Assembly (NCBI GenBank): GCA_937996755.1
Contig: CALKUS010000294.1
Span: 1 to 21,679 of the forward strand
Length of the DNA stretch: 21,679 bases
From: an uncultured Pseudomonadota bacterium
Lineage (GTDB): Bacteria; Pseudomonadota; Gammaproteobacteria; Xanthomonadales; Ahniellaceae
Direction: 5' to 3'
The number at the start of each line of letters is the position of its first letter. Position 1 is the stretch's first letter. Shown here one piece after another: positions 1 to 7,643 of this stretch. A program made the position numbers and the translations under genes. Under the pieces are notes generated by a model. The model was not told the DNA's origin. It worked only from the letters and a program-made list of their open reading frames with translations, and searched no databases.

Positions 1-310
1 CAACGACGAACATCGAGGCGGTGGAGATGTTGAACGTGTGCGCGCCGTCGCCGCCCGTGCCCACGATGTCGACGAAGTGCGGATGTGGCGGCAGCACGAC
101 GGGCGTGGCGAGCTCGCGCATCACGCGCGCGGCGCCCGTGATCTCACCCACCGTTTCCTTCTTCACGCGCAGGCCGGTGAGGATCGCGGCCATCAGCACG
201 GGCGAGACCTCGCCGCGCATGAGCTGCCGCATCAGCGCGACCATCTCGTCGTGGAAGATCTCGCGGTGCTCGATCGTGCGCTGCAGCGCCTCCTGCGGCG
301 TGATCGACAT
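1..310 (-). CDS. trpD: Anthranilate phosphoribosyltransferase, N-terminal part (cut by window edge)
   Basis: TrpD transfers phosphoribose from PRPP to anthranilate, the second committed step of tryptophan synthesis, in the cytoplasm. Only the first 103 codons are present and the gene runs off the left edge. The reading begins MSITPQEALQ and reaches the glycine-rich PRPP-binding motif DIVGTGGDG (residues 81-89), followed by the conserved NIST segment (residues 94-97), both hallmarks of the family. The helical N-terminal domain before it (residues 1-70) is of the usual length. The ATG lies two bases after the TGA of trpG, so the two genes are surely cotranscribed and probably translationally coupled. 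A trpC would be expected next, outside the window. The identification is firm despite the truncation. Confidence 0.95.
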   Translation of the reverse strand, partial: MSITPQEALQRTIEHREIFHDEMVALMRQLMRGEVSPVLMAAILTGLRVKKETVGEITGAARVMRELATPVVLPPHPHFVDIVGTGGDGAHTFNISTASMFVV

Positions 311-312
311 GG

Positions 313-909
313 TCAGGCGGCGGCTGCCACGCGCTGGCCGAGGAAATTGCGCAGCAGGTCCTTGCCGTGCACGGTCAGGATCGACTCCGGATGGAACTGC
401 ACGCCTTCCACCGGCAGCGTCTTGTGGCGCAGGCCCATGATCTCGTCGAACTCGCCGTTCTCGTCGAGCGTCCACGCCGTGATCTCGAGGCAGTCCGGCA
501 GCGACTCGCGCTCGACCACGAGCGAGTGGTAGCGCGTCGCCTCGAACGGATTCGGCAGGCCGGCGAACACGCCCTTGCCCGTGTGGTGGATCATCGAGGT
601 CTTGCCGTGCATGATCTTCTTCGCGCGGATCACCTTGCCGCCGAACGCCTGCCCGATACTCTGGTGGCCGAGGCACACGCCGAAGATCGGCATCGCACCC
701 GAGAGTTTCTCGAGCACCTCGAGGCAGACGCCCGCCTCGTTCGGCGTACACGGGCCCGGCGACAGCACGAGCCGCGTCGCGCCCGCCGCGCCGATCTCCG
801 CGACCGACAGCTCGTCGTTGCGCACCACGCGCACGTCCTCACCCAGCTCGCCCAGGTACTGGACGAGGTTGAAGGTGAAGCTGTCGTAGTTGTCGATCAT
901 CAGCAGCAT
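313..909 (-). CDS. trpG: Anthranilate synthase component II (glutamine amidotransferase)
   Basis: This is the glutaminase subunit that supplies ammonia to TrpE for anthranilate formation. The protein has 198 residues, normal for a stand-alone class I GATase. It opens with the family signature MLLMIDNYDSFTFNLVQYLG. It has the oxyanion segment LSPGPCTP (residues 49-56), the nucleophile Cys79 in GVCLGHQ, and the catalytic His173 and Glu175 in FHPES. A dual role with aminodeoxychorismate synthase (PabA) is common for this subunit and cannot be excluded, but trpE upstream and trpD two bases downstream support the tryptophan assignment. An AAGG ribosome-binding-like sequence lies about ten bases before the ATG. 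The second ATG, at codon 4, is a less likely start. An inverted-repeat element fills the gap between trpE and this gene. Confidence 0.96.
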   Translation of the reverse strand: MLLMIDNYDSFTFNLVQYLGELGEDVRVVRNDELSVAEIGAAGATRLVLSPGPCTPNEAGVCLEVLEKLSGAMPIFGVCLGHQSIGQAFGGKVIRAKKIMHGKTSMIHHTGKGVFAGLPNPFEATRYHSLVVERESLPDCLEITAWTLDENGEFDEIMGLRHKTLPVEGVQFHPESILTVHGKDLLRNFLGQRVAAAA

Positions 910-953
910 GGTGCGACCTTGCGGCGGGCGGCAGGCGATCCCGCAAAGTAACA

Positions 954-1039
954 GTATGAGTCTGAGTATGAGTGCGTGTACACCGGGGTCGCAACGAGGT
1001 TGCGGTAGCGCCCACTCATACTCCGACTCGTACTCATAC
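954..1039. repeat. TGAGTN-hexamer inverted repeat, copy 1 (trpE-trpG gap)
   Basis: The left arm (954-976) is three TGAGTN hexamers ending in TGAGTGCG. The right arm (1009-1039), read on the other strand, is four hexamer-like units ending in TGAGTGGGCG. The arms can pair into a long imperfect hairpin with a loop of about 32 bases, which itself holds a small GCAAC/GTTGC hairpin. The octamer ACCGGGGT at 982-989 is repeated in inverted form at 1038-1045, overlapping the trpE stop. The element lies inside the trp operon and would form a structure in the mRNA between trpE and trpG. Related copies are at 4592-4694 and 11720-11822. Confidence 0.85.
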
Positions 1040-1044
1040 CCCGG

Positions 1045-2523
1045 TCACAAGCCACCCGCCGCCTGCGCCACGGCGCGGAACAGCGCGCGGCCCTTGTTCA
1101 TCGTCTCTTCCCACTCCTTCGCGGGGTCGGAGTCGTAGACGATGCCGGCGCCGGCCTGCACGTGCAGCGTGCCGTCCTGGATGACGGCGGTGCGGATCGC
1201 GATGGCGGTGTCGGCGTCGCCCCACCAGCCGAGGTAGCCGACGGCGCCGGAGTAGATGTTGCGCTTGATCGGCTCGAGCTCCTGGATCACCTCGAGCGCG
1301 CGGATCTTCGGCGCGCCCGAGACGGTGCCCGCGGGGAACGTCGCGCGCAGCACGTCGCCGAACGACAGCCCGTCGCGCAGCTCGCCTTCGACCTGCGACA
1401 CGATGTGCATGACGTGCGAATAGCGCTCGACGCCCATCTGTTCCTTCAGCGCGACGCTGCCGGTCTTCGCGACGCGGCCCACGTCGTTGCGACCGAGGTC
1501 GATCAGCATGAGGTGCTCGGCGCGCTCCTTCGGATCGGCGAGCAGCTCGGCTTCCAGCGCGGCGTCCGCTTCCGGCGTCGCGCCGCGCGGGCGCGTGCCC
1601 GCGATCGGCCGTACGGTAATGCGGCCGCCCTGCAGCCGCACGAGGATCTCGGGCGACGAGCCGACCACGCGCGTGCCGCCGAGGTCGAGGAAGTACATGT
1701 ACGGCGACGGGTTCAGCGAGCGCAGCGCGCGGTACACGTCGACCGCGCGCGCGCGGAACGGCACCGACAGACGTTGCGATAGGACGACCTGGAATATGTC
1801 GCCGGCGCGGATGTATTCCTGCGCCTTGCGCACGGCGGCTTCGAAACCCTCGCGCGTGAAGCCCGAGACGAAGTCGCCTTCGGCGAGCTGCGAGGGATCG
1901 AGCACGTCGGGATAGCTCGCGCCCGCATGGCGCAGGCGGAACGCGAGCTCGTCGAGGCGGCGCACCGCGCGCGCATGCGCCTGCGGCTGCGACGGATCGG
2001 CATGCACGACGAGGTACAGGCGGCCCTTCAGGTTGTCGAAGACCGCCACTTCCTCGGACAGCATCAGCAGCGCGTCCGGCGTGCCGAGCGAGTCGGGGCG
2101 CGCGTCGTGCGCGAGGCGCGGCTCGATCCACGCGATCGTCTCGAAGCCGAAATAACCGACGAGGCCACCCGTGAAGCCGGGCAGCCCCTCGAGCTTCGGC
2201 ACGCGGTATTGCGCGCGCAGCGCGTCGATTTCCGCGAGCGGTTCGGCGAGCTCGCGCGTTTCGACGACTTCGCCGTAGTCCTGCACCGCGAGCGTCCTGC
2301 CGCGCAGCGAATACACGCGCCGGCACGGCAGCCCGATGATCGAATAACGCCCCCAGTTCTCGCCGCCCTCGACGGATTCGAAGAGGTAGCTGTACGGGCC
2401 GTCGGCGAGCTTCAGGTACACCGACAGCGGCGTGTCGAGGTCGGACAGCACTTCACGCACCACCGGGATGCGGTTGTAACCGTCGCGCGCGAGGCGCTCG
2501 AATTCGGCGGCGGTGATGGGCAC
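1045..2523 (-). CDS. trpE: Anthranilate synthase component I
   Basis: TrpE converts chorismate and ammonia to anthranilate, the first committed step of tryptophan synthesis, as a complex with TrpG. The protein has 492 residues, the usual size. The N-terminal regulatory domain carries LFES (residues 47-50), equivalent to the LLES tryptophan-feedback motif. The chorismate-binding domain shows PIAGTRPRG (306-314), DLGRNDVGRV (342-351), His370, TVSGAPKIRAL (400-410) and AGAGIVYDSDP (457-467). These fit anthranilate synthase rather than PabB or isochorismate synthase. The start is GTG, chosen because the protein then aligns with the usual TrpE N terminus (GYNRIPVVREVL); no good ribosome binding site is visible. 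The gene lies 71 bases beyond the sortase-system kinase gene on the same strand, so read-through from that gene is possible. Confidence 0.96.
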   Translation of the reverse strand: MPITAAEFERLARDGYNRIPVVREVLSDLDTPLSVYLKLADGPYSYLFESVEGGENWGRYSIIGLPCRRVYSLRGRTLAVQDYGEVVETRELAEPLAEIDALRAQYRVPKLEGLPGFTGGLVGYFGFETIAWIEPRLAHDARPDSLGTPDALLMLSEEVAVFDNLKGRLYLVVHADPSQPQAHARAVRRLDELAFRLRHAGASYPDVLDPSQLAEGDFVSGFTREGFEAAVRKAQEYIRAGDIFQVVLSQRLSVPFRARAVDVYRALRSLNPSPYMYFLDLGGTRVVGSSPEILVRLQGGRITVRPIAGTRPRGATPEADAALEAELLADPKERAEHLMLIDLGRNDVGRVAKTGSVALKEQMGVERYSHVMHIVSQVEGELRDGLSFGDVLRATFPAGTVSGAPKIRALEVIQELEPIKRNIYSGAVGYLGWWGDADTAIAIRTAVIQDGTLHVQAGAGIVYDSDPAKEWEETMNKGRALFRAVAQAAGGL

Positions 2524-2553
2524 GTCGGGACGCAGCCTGGGGTCGAGCGCGCG

Positions 2554-2585
2554 ATTGTATCGCCCACAGGGTGGGCTCCTGCCAA
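2554..2585 (-). promoter_or_regulatory. Possible trp promoter with hairpin, upstream of trpE
   Basis: On the minus strand a TTGGCA (2580-2585) and a TACAAT (2554-2559) resemble sigma-70 boxes. Their spacing is 20 bases, longer than the optimum of 17. Between them is a perfect 6-bp hairpin GCCCAC-CCT-GTGGGC (2562-2576), which could be an operator or a weak terminator for the upstream kinase gene. The gap is only 71 bases. The call rests on weak similarity alone. Confidence 0.3.
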
Positions 2586-2594
2586 GCCGCTTCG

Positions 2595-4586
2595 TTATAA
2601 CCGTTTGCGCGGCATGCCCCGCAGCGTAATGCGGAACTCCACGCCGGCGCCGTCGGCCAGGTTGACGGCGCGCGCTTCGCCGCCGTGCAGCTCGGCGACC
2701 AGGCGCACGATGAACAAGCCGAGACCGAGGTGCGGCACGGCCGGCGCGCGCTCGCCGCCCGGTGCGTTGCGCATGCTCACGAGCGAGTCGAACAGGCGGT
2801 CCTGCATCTTGTCGGGCAGCGGCGGGCCGTTGTTCGCGACCGCGAGCTCGGCGCCGTCGGCCGTCGGCGACAGGCGGATGCGGATCCAGCCGTCCTCGGG
2901 CGTGAACGAGCGCGCGTTGTCGACCAGCTTGTCGAGTGCCTGCGCGATGAGCTCGGGCGCGCCGTGCAGGCCGAGCTGCGGTGCATCGAGCTGCAAGGCG
3001 ATGCGACGCGGGGCGGCGAGGTCGCGGTACGCCTCGGCGCAGCCGCGCACGAGCGGGCAGAGGTCGAAGTCCTCGCCTTCCGCGCCCTGGATCGCGCGCT
3101 CCATGCGGCTCGCCTCGGCCATCGAGCGCAGGATCACCGACAACCGCTCGGCGCCGTCGCGCGCGCGCTGCGCGTAGACGCGCGCCGATTCGGCGAGCGC
3201 TTCGTGCTCGAGGTTGTCCAGCGACGAACGCACGATCGCGAGTGGCGTGTTGAGCTCGTGCGAGAGCTTGCTCGCGAGCGTGCGCAGGTAGTCGGTATAC
3301 GCGCCGATCTCGCCGAGCAGGCGCGAGAAGCTGCGCGAAAGATCGCCGAGGTCGTCGCGCGCGGCGAGGTGCGGCAGCGTGAGGTCCAGCCGGCCGTCCG
3401 GGCGCAGCGCGCGCTCCGCGGCGTTGCGCAGGCGACGAATCCGGAGACTCAGCACGCCCGCGTAACCGAACAGGATCAGCGCCGCGATCAGCACCGTGAT
3501 GAGGCTCGCCGCGATCAGGCCGAACACCGCGCGGTTCGCGAGCACGAGCAACGCGCCCGATGCCTGCTCGAGCAGCAGGACGCCGCTCGCCTGGCCCGCG
3601 CGCGTCACGGGCACGGCCGCGGCGACCACCACGGTGTTCGCGGCCGTCGATGCGCGCACGCTGCTCGCGGGAATCCCCGACAGCGCCTGCCAGACCACGG
3701 ACGCATCGAGGCGCTCTCGGTCTGGCGAGAAGTCGGCGGCGTTCTCAGCGGGCGGCGCGAGCAGGAGGCGATAGATCCACGCCTGCCAGCGGCTCGGCGT
3801 CTCGATCGCCGGCAGCGCGAGGTCGCCCGCGGCACCGAGCACCCAGCCGTCGCCGGCCACGAAGCGCACGCGCGCGCCATCGGGCACGAGCGCGGCGAGC
3901 ACGCGGTCGAGGCGGACGTCGCGCCGCACCAGCGGCATCGGGTCGGCGCCGCGCGCCGTGAGCGTGCGCGTCGCGCTGCCGTTCGCGGCCTGGTCGACGA
4001 CGGCGATTCCGAGCCCCGCGGGCTCGAGCGGCTTCGGCAGGCGCAGCTCGACGAGGTAGCCGTCGCTCGTTTCCTGCCATTCGCCGGAAGGCGTCGGCAA
4101 CGCACCCGCGACCTGCAGCGTGCCGGGCGCGGCGTTGCCGATGATCCACTGGCGCAGGCCCTGCGGGTCGCGCAGCACGAGCTCGACGCGATCGCCCGGC
4201 GTGCCGAGCGGGTTGCCCGCGTCGGCGCGCACGCGCGTCGAATCGCGCACGGCGACGAGCGCGTAGAGCGCCATGCCGTCGTCGCGCAGCGTGACCGCGA
4301 GCGTGCCGTCCACGCTGCGGATCGGCTCGAGCGCGGTCCAGTCGTCGCCGGAGCCGTCGAGCAGCGGCGGCGTCGGCGACTCGTGCACGAACAGCGAGCC
4401 CGGCGGCGGCGCGACGTCGGGTACGGCCGCGACGAACGCGCGCGCGATCGCCTGCGCGGCGCCGATCTGCGCGCGCTCCTGGCCTTCGCGCAGCAGCGCT
4501 TCCATCTGCGCGATCAGCTGCCAGCCCGCCCACGGCAGGGCGAACGCGGCGAGCAGGATCAGGATGAGGGTTCCCTTGAGGCGCAC
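2595..4586 (-). CDS. pdsS: Dedicated sortase system sensor histidine kinase
   Basis: This is the membrane histidine kinase of the proteobacterial dedicated sortase system and presumably phosphorylates the regulator encoded just upstream. It has 663 residues. A transmembrane helix lies at about 7-25, followed by a large periplasmic region (about 30-350). Its first part (LDGSGDDWTAL, residues 76-86, to about 200) resembles CBM9-like sensor folds. A second helix spans about 352-376 and a HAMP linker about 377-432. The H-box LSHELNTPLA carries His443. The N-box is DKLVDNARSF (Asn557), with ATPase glycine motifs NNGPPLP (585-591) and GLGLFIV (621-627). The start is GTG, chosen because it puts the first helix at the N terminus. 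No Shine-Dalgarno sequence is seen, and a hexamer inverted repeat ends five bases upstream of the start. Its pairing with a regulator, a VIT/vWA protein and a class GN sortase supports the family call. The symbol pdsS is from memory. Confidence 0.88.
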   Translation of the reverse strand: MRLKGTLILILLAAFALPWAGWQLIAQMEALLREGQERAQIGAAQAIARAFVAAVPDVAPPPGSLFVHESPTPPLLDGSGDDWTALEPIRSVDGTLAVTLRDDGMALYALVAVRDSTRVRADAGNPLGTPGDRVELVLRDPQGLRQWIIGNAAPGTLQVAGALPTPSGEWQETSDGYLVELRLPKPLEPAGLGIAVVDQAANGSATRTLTARGADPMPLVRRDVRLDRVLAALVPDGARVRFVAGDGWVLGAAGDLALPAIETPSRWQAWIYRLLLAPPAENAADFSPDRERLDASVVWQALSGIPASSVRASTAANTVVVAAAVPVTRAGQASGVLLLEQASGALLVLANRAVFGLIAASLITVLIAALILFGYAGVLSLRIRRLRNAAERALRPDGRLDLTLPHLAARDDLGDLSRSFSRLLGEIGAYTDYLRTLASKLSHELNTPLAIVRSSLDNLEHEALAESARVYAQRARDGAERLSVILRSMAEASRMERAIQGAEGEDFDLCPLVRGCAEAYRDLAAPRRIALQLDAPQLGLHGAPELIAQALDKLVDNARSFTPEDGWIRIRLSPTADGAELAVANNGPPLPDKMQDRLFDSLVSMRNAPGGERAPAVPHLGLGLFIVRLVAELHGGEARAVNLADGAGVEFRITLRGMPRKRL

Positions 4587-4591
4587 TGTCA

Positions 4592-4694
4592 GAGCCGGGT
4601 CTGAGTCTGAGTGCGCATGTGCGAACCGTTCGGTGGTCGTTCGCTCCGAGTCCGCCGCAAGGTCCGATATCGCGCACTCAGACCCAGGCTCGGA
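4592..4694. repeat. TGAGTN-hexamer inverted repeat, copy 2 (pdsR-pdsS gap)
   Basis: The left arm (4592-4616) contains GGGTC followed by two TGAGTN hexamers and ends in TGAGTGCGC. The right arm (4672-4694), on the other strand, reads GAGCC, TGGGTC, TGAGTG, CGC. The arms match almost completely apart from one hexamer of length difference, and they enclose about 55 bases that share no sequence with the loops of the other two copies. In the transcript from the regulator to the kinase this would be a stem-loop ending five bases before the kinase GTG start. Confidence 0.85.
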
Positions 4695-4732
4695 CTACGG
4701 ATCGCCCGGACGCGACGCCCATGCGACACCGG

Positions 4733-5422
4733 TCACGGTTTCCAGCGGTATCCCGCGCCGTGCACCGTCTCGATCGAGTCGAAGTTCGGGTCGATGGCGA
4801 TGAACTTCTTGCGGATGCGCTTGATGTGCGACGTGATCGTCGCGTCGTCGACCACCACCTGCGCGTCGCGCATCAGCTGGTCGCGGTTCTTCACGTGGCC
4901 CGGATGGCGCACGAGCGTGTGCACCATCCAGAACTCGGTGACGGTGAGCGGCACTTCCTCGCCGTTCCAGGTGATGCGCATGCGCTCGGCGGCGAGCGCG
5001 AGCGGCCCGTTCTGCACGACGGCTTCCGCCGACGGCGGACGGCGCAGCGCGTCGACGCGGCGGAACAGCGTGTTGATGCGCGCGGTGAGATGCGGCAGCG
5101 ACACGTCCTTCGTGAGGTAATCGTCGGCGCCGAGGCGCAGGCCCGAGATCACGTCGAAATCGGAATCGCGCGCGGTGAGGAAGATGATCGGCAATTGCGG
5201 CGCCTTGCCGCGCAGCTCGCGACAGAGCTCGAAGCCGCCCTCCGGCTCGTCGCCGAGGCCGATGTCGATCAGCACGAGGTCGGGCAGGCGCAGCTCGAAC
5301 GCGCGGCTCGCTTCGGGGCGCGACGCGTACGGCCAGACCTCGAAGCCGAGGCGCTTCAGCGCGTCGGTGTAGTTCGCGCGGATCGCGGGTTCGTCCTCGA
5401 CGATGGCGATGGTGCGTGCCAT
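4733..5422 (-). CDS. pdsR: Dedicated sortase system response regulator (OmpR type)
   Basis: This is a DNA-binding response regulator of 229 residues, partner of the kinase gene downstream on the same strand. The receiver domain (1-120) has the acidic cluster Glu9-Asp10-Glu11, phospho-acceptor Asp53 in LVLIDIGLG, Thr83 and Lys105. The C-terminal winged-helix domain (about 137-229) has the OmpR/PhoB pattern: PLTVTEFWMVHTLVRHPG, then TSHIKRIRKKF as recognition helix, and GAGYRW in the wing. The ATG at 5422 is chosen because MARTIAIVEDE is the standard receiver start; longer readings extend into the divergent intergenic region without support. It is transcribed divergently from the VIT/vWA gene 233 bases away, which places its likely operator between the two genes. 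The symbol pdsR follows the family name as I recall it. Confidence 0.9.
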   Translation of the reverse strand: MARTIAIVEDEPAIRANYTDALKRLGFEVWPYASRPEASRAFELRLPDLVLIDIGLGDEPEGGFELCRELRGKAPQLPIIFLTARDSDFDVISGLRLGADDYLTKDVSLPHLTARINTLFRRVDALRRPPSAEAVVQNGPLALAAERMRITWNGEEVPLTVTEFWMVHTLVRHPGHVKNRDQLMRDAQVVVDDATITSHIKRIRKKFIAIDPNFDSIETVHGAGYRWKP

Positions 5423-5655
5423 TGGCGGTGCTCGGTGGTGGCGATGTCCGGAGCTTACTAGAGCGCGCGGGCGCTGCCTCGGGAAGGGCGGTCGCGCGCC
5501 GGGAATTCGCCATATCCGGGCGACCCGGCATTCCGCTGCCCGCAGGCCGCCACTTCCCGCCCGGCGTCCGGCAGCAGTCGCGCCGCATGGCGGCCGCAGT
5601 CGACGCTGCAATGGCACCCACGTCCGATCGGGACGTGCCACCGCCCCGCACCGCC
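5423..5655. promoter_or_regulatory. Divergent intergenic control region of the sortase module
   Basis: This 233-base gap separates the response regulator (minus) from the VIT/vWA target (plus) and must hold promoters for both directions, unless the genes are read from outside. I see no convincing pair of sigma-70 boxes. The clearest structure is the inverted repeat at 5612-5640, listed separately. TTACTAG at 5454-5460 is one of the few AT-containing stretches near the regulator start. Confidence 0.4.
5612..5640. promoter_or_regulatory. Inverted repeat CACGTCC-GATCG-GGACGTG, possible operator
   Basis: A perfect 7-bp dyad with a 5-bp spacer (5619-5637) is extended outward by TGGCA and TGCCA with a two-base asymmetry. 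It ends 15 bases before the ATG of the VIT/vWA target. It could be a binding site for the neighbouring response regulator or a hairpin in the 5' leader. OmpR-type regulators more often bind direct repeats, so a leader hairpin or another regulator is equally plausible. Confidence 0.35.
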
Positions 5656-7614
5656 ATGTCCTTCGACCTCGCCCGTCCGCGCCATGTACTCGCCGCGCTC
5701 GCGTTGCTGGCCGCCCTGCCCGCCTTCGCCGAACCGGTTTCCGCACCCACGCTGCGCTGGAGCACGGACGGTGGTGTCGAGACCGCCGCCGTCACGCATT
5801 CGCTCGACGTCGCGATCGACGTGAACGGCATGATCGCGGAGACGCGCGTCGTGCAGCACTTCCGCAACGACGGCAACGCGTTCCTGCAGGGTGAGTACCT
5901 GCTGCCGTTGCCGGAAGGCGCCGCCGTGCACGGGCTGGTGCTCGCGATCGGCGCGCGCCGCGTGGAAGGCGAGATCCGCGAGCGCGAGCAGGCGCGCGCG
6001 GAGTTCCAGGCCGCCGCCGCGGCGGGCCAGCGCACGAGCCTCGTCGAGCAACAGCAAGCGAACCTGTTCCGCACCGCCGTCGCGAACGTCGCGCCCGGCG
6101 AGGAGGTGGCGATCGAGGTGAGCTACTGGCAGCGCGTGCGCTTCCACGACGGCCGCTTCGAGCTCGCGTTCCCGCTGACTTTCGTGCCGCGCTACGACAA
6201 TGGCGCGGGTGCGATGTCGGCGAGTTTCGATCCGCGCGACGACGGCACGCCCGAATCGTTCGCCGTGGGCCCGCCCGTGACGATGCACGTGGCCCTGCAT
6301 CCGGGCCTGCCCGTGCAGTCGGTGGAAAGCGTCACGCACGGCATCGACGTGGCGAAGCATGGCGAGGATTTCGACGTGTCCCTGATCGACGAGCGCGTAC
6401 GCGCCGACCGCGACTTCGTGCTCACCTGGCAGCCGCAGCCGCAGGCCGCGCCGGGCGCTGCCGTCTTCGTCGAGCACGCGCCGGACGCGGACTACGCGAT
6501 GGTGATGATGCTCGCACCCGAGCAGCGCGAGCAGCGCCTGCCGCGCGAACTGATCCTCGTGATCGACACCTCGGGTTCCATGCTCGGCGACTCGATCGCG
6601 CAGGCGAAGGCCGCGCTCGACGCCGCGCTCGTGCGCCTCACCCCGCGCGATCGCTTCAACGTGATCGAGTTCAACTCGGAAACGACGGCGCTGTTCCCGC
6701 AGCCGGTCGCCGCCGACGCGAAGGCGATCGCGGTCGCGCGCGAGTGGGTGTCGCTGCTCGAAGCCGACGGCGGCACGGAAATGCTGCCCGCGCTCACGGC
6801 CGCGCTCGCGGGCAAGGCGCCGGAAGGCTTCGTGCGCCAGGTCGTGTTCGCGACCGACGGCGCCGTGACGGAAGAGGAGCAGCTGTACGGCCTGATCGAA
6901 GCGGCGCTCGGCGACTCGCGCCTGTTCCCGGTCGGCATCGGCGACGCGCCGAACGGCCACTTCCTCGCGCAGGCCGCGCGCATGGGCCGCGGTGCGGACG
7001 TGGTGGTGCGCGACCTCGCCGACGTCGACGCGCGCATGGGCGAGCTGTTCGCGAAGCTCGACAAGCCGGCGCTGCGCGACCTCGCGCTCACCTGGCCCGG
7101 CGTCGCGGAAACCTATCCCGCGCGCCTGCCCGACCTGTACCAGGGCGAGCCGCTGGTGGCCGTCGCGAAGCTCGGCAAGGCATCCGGCGAAGTCGAGGCC
7201 ACCGGCCTGCTGCGCGATTCCGGCTGGCGCCGCACGTTGCCGCTCGCGCGCGTGCGCAGCGACGCGGGCATCGCGCGCCTGTGGGCGCAGGGCAAGGTCG
7301 AGTCGCTCGAGGACGAGCTGAACCGCGGCGTCGACGAGGCGCTGGTTCGTCCGCAGATCGTCGACGTGGCGCTGATGCACCACCTCGTCACGCGCTACAC
7401 CAGCCTCGTCGCCGTCGATCGCACGCCCGTGCGCCCGGCGGATGCCGCGCTCGCGCGCGCCGCGGTCGCAAACGGCACGCCGGGCGGCGACGAGCTCGCG
7501 TTCGCGCAGGGCGCGACGCCGAAGCCGCTGTCGCTCGCGCTCGGCTTCGCCGGCCTGCTGCTCGTGCTCACCACCGCGATGCCGCGCACGCGGCGCGCCA
7601 TCGCCCTCGCCTGA
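5656..7614 (+). CDS. VIT/vWA-domain sortase target protein (surface-anchored)
   Basis: This is the dedicated substrate of the adjacent class GN sortase, expected to be exported and anchored in the envelope. It has 652 residues from ATG 5656, chosen because it gives a proper signal peptide (hydrophobic 11-24, cleavage after PAFA near residue 25). Earlier starts add an Arg/Pro-rich, non-export-like leader. A VIT domain spans about 38-165 (LPLPEGAAVHGL at 83-94 is typical). A von Willebrand A domain spans about 296-465 with an intact MIDAS Asp304-Thr-Ser306-Gly-Ser308 and TDGAV at 400-404. The C terminus has the three-part sorting pattern: a short motif region FAQGATPKP (616-624), a hydrophobic helix (about 625-640) and a basic tail (PRTRR). 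The sorting motif departs from the LPxTAT expected for the family. The sortase gene starts 29 bases downstream. Confidence 0.9.
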   Translation: MSFDLARPRHVLAALALLAALPAFAEPVSAPTLRWSTDGGVETAAVTHSLDVAIDVNGMIAETRVVQHFRNDGNAFLQGEYLLPLPEGAAVHGLVLAIGARRVEGEIREREQARAEFQAAAAAGQRTSLVEQQQANLFRTAVANVAPGEEVAIEVSYWQRVRFHDGRFELAFPLTFVPRYDNGAGAMSASFDPRDDGTPESFAVGPPVTMHVALHPGLPVQSVESVTHGIDVAKHGEDFDVSLIDERVRADRDFVLTWQPQPQAAPGAAVFVEHAPDADYAMVMMLAPEQREQRLPRELILVIDTSGSMLGDSIAQAKAALDAALVRLTPRDRFNVIEFNSETTALFPQPVAADAKAIAVAREWVSLLEADGGTEMLPALTAALAGKAPEGFVRQVVFATDGAVTEEEQLYGLIEAALGDSRLFPVGIGDAPNGHFLAQAARMGRGADVVVRDLADVDARMGELFAKLDKPALRDLALTWPGVAETYPARLPDLYQGEPLVAVAKLGKASGEVEATGLLRDSGWRRTLPLARVRSDAGIARLWAQGKVESLEDELNRGVDEALVRPQIVDVALMHHLVTRYTSLVAVDRTPVRPADAALARAAVANGTPGGDELAFAQGATPKPLSLALGFAGLLLVLTTAMPRTRRAIALA

Positions 7615-7643
7615 TCGCACCGCCCCGGCCCCGGAGAACCGCC

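Noticed and set aside
2685..4604. 639-codon open frame on the plus strand opposite the kinase gene
   Set aside because: Composition of an antisense shadow; the minus strand encodes all kinase boxes.
5416..5655. Earlier start for the VIT/vWA gene
   Set aside because: The extension is Arg/Pro-rich, overlaps the regulator start and would bury the signal peptide.
5458..7620. 720-codon open frame on the minus strand opposite the VIT/vWA gene
   Set aside because: Arg/His-rich composition without motifs; the plus strand has VIT, MIDAS and signal peptide.
6744..7643. Long N-terminal extension of the sortase frame
   Set aside because: It lies out of frame within the VIT/vWA gene and is Arg/Ala-rich; a good ribosome binding site precedes ATG 7644.
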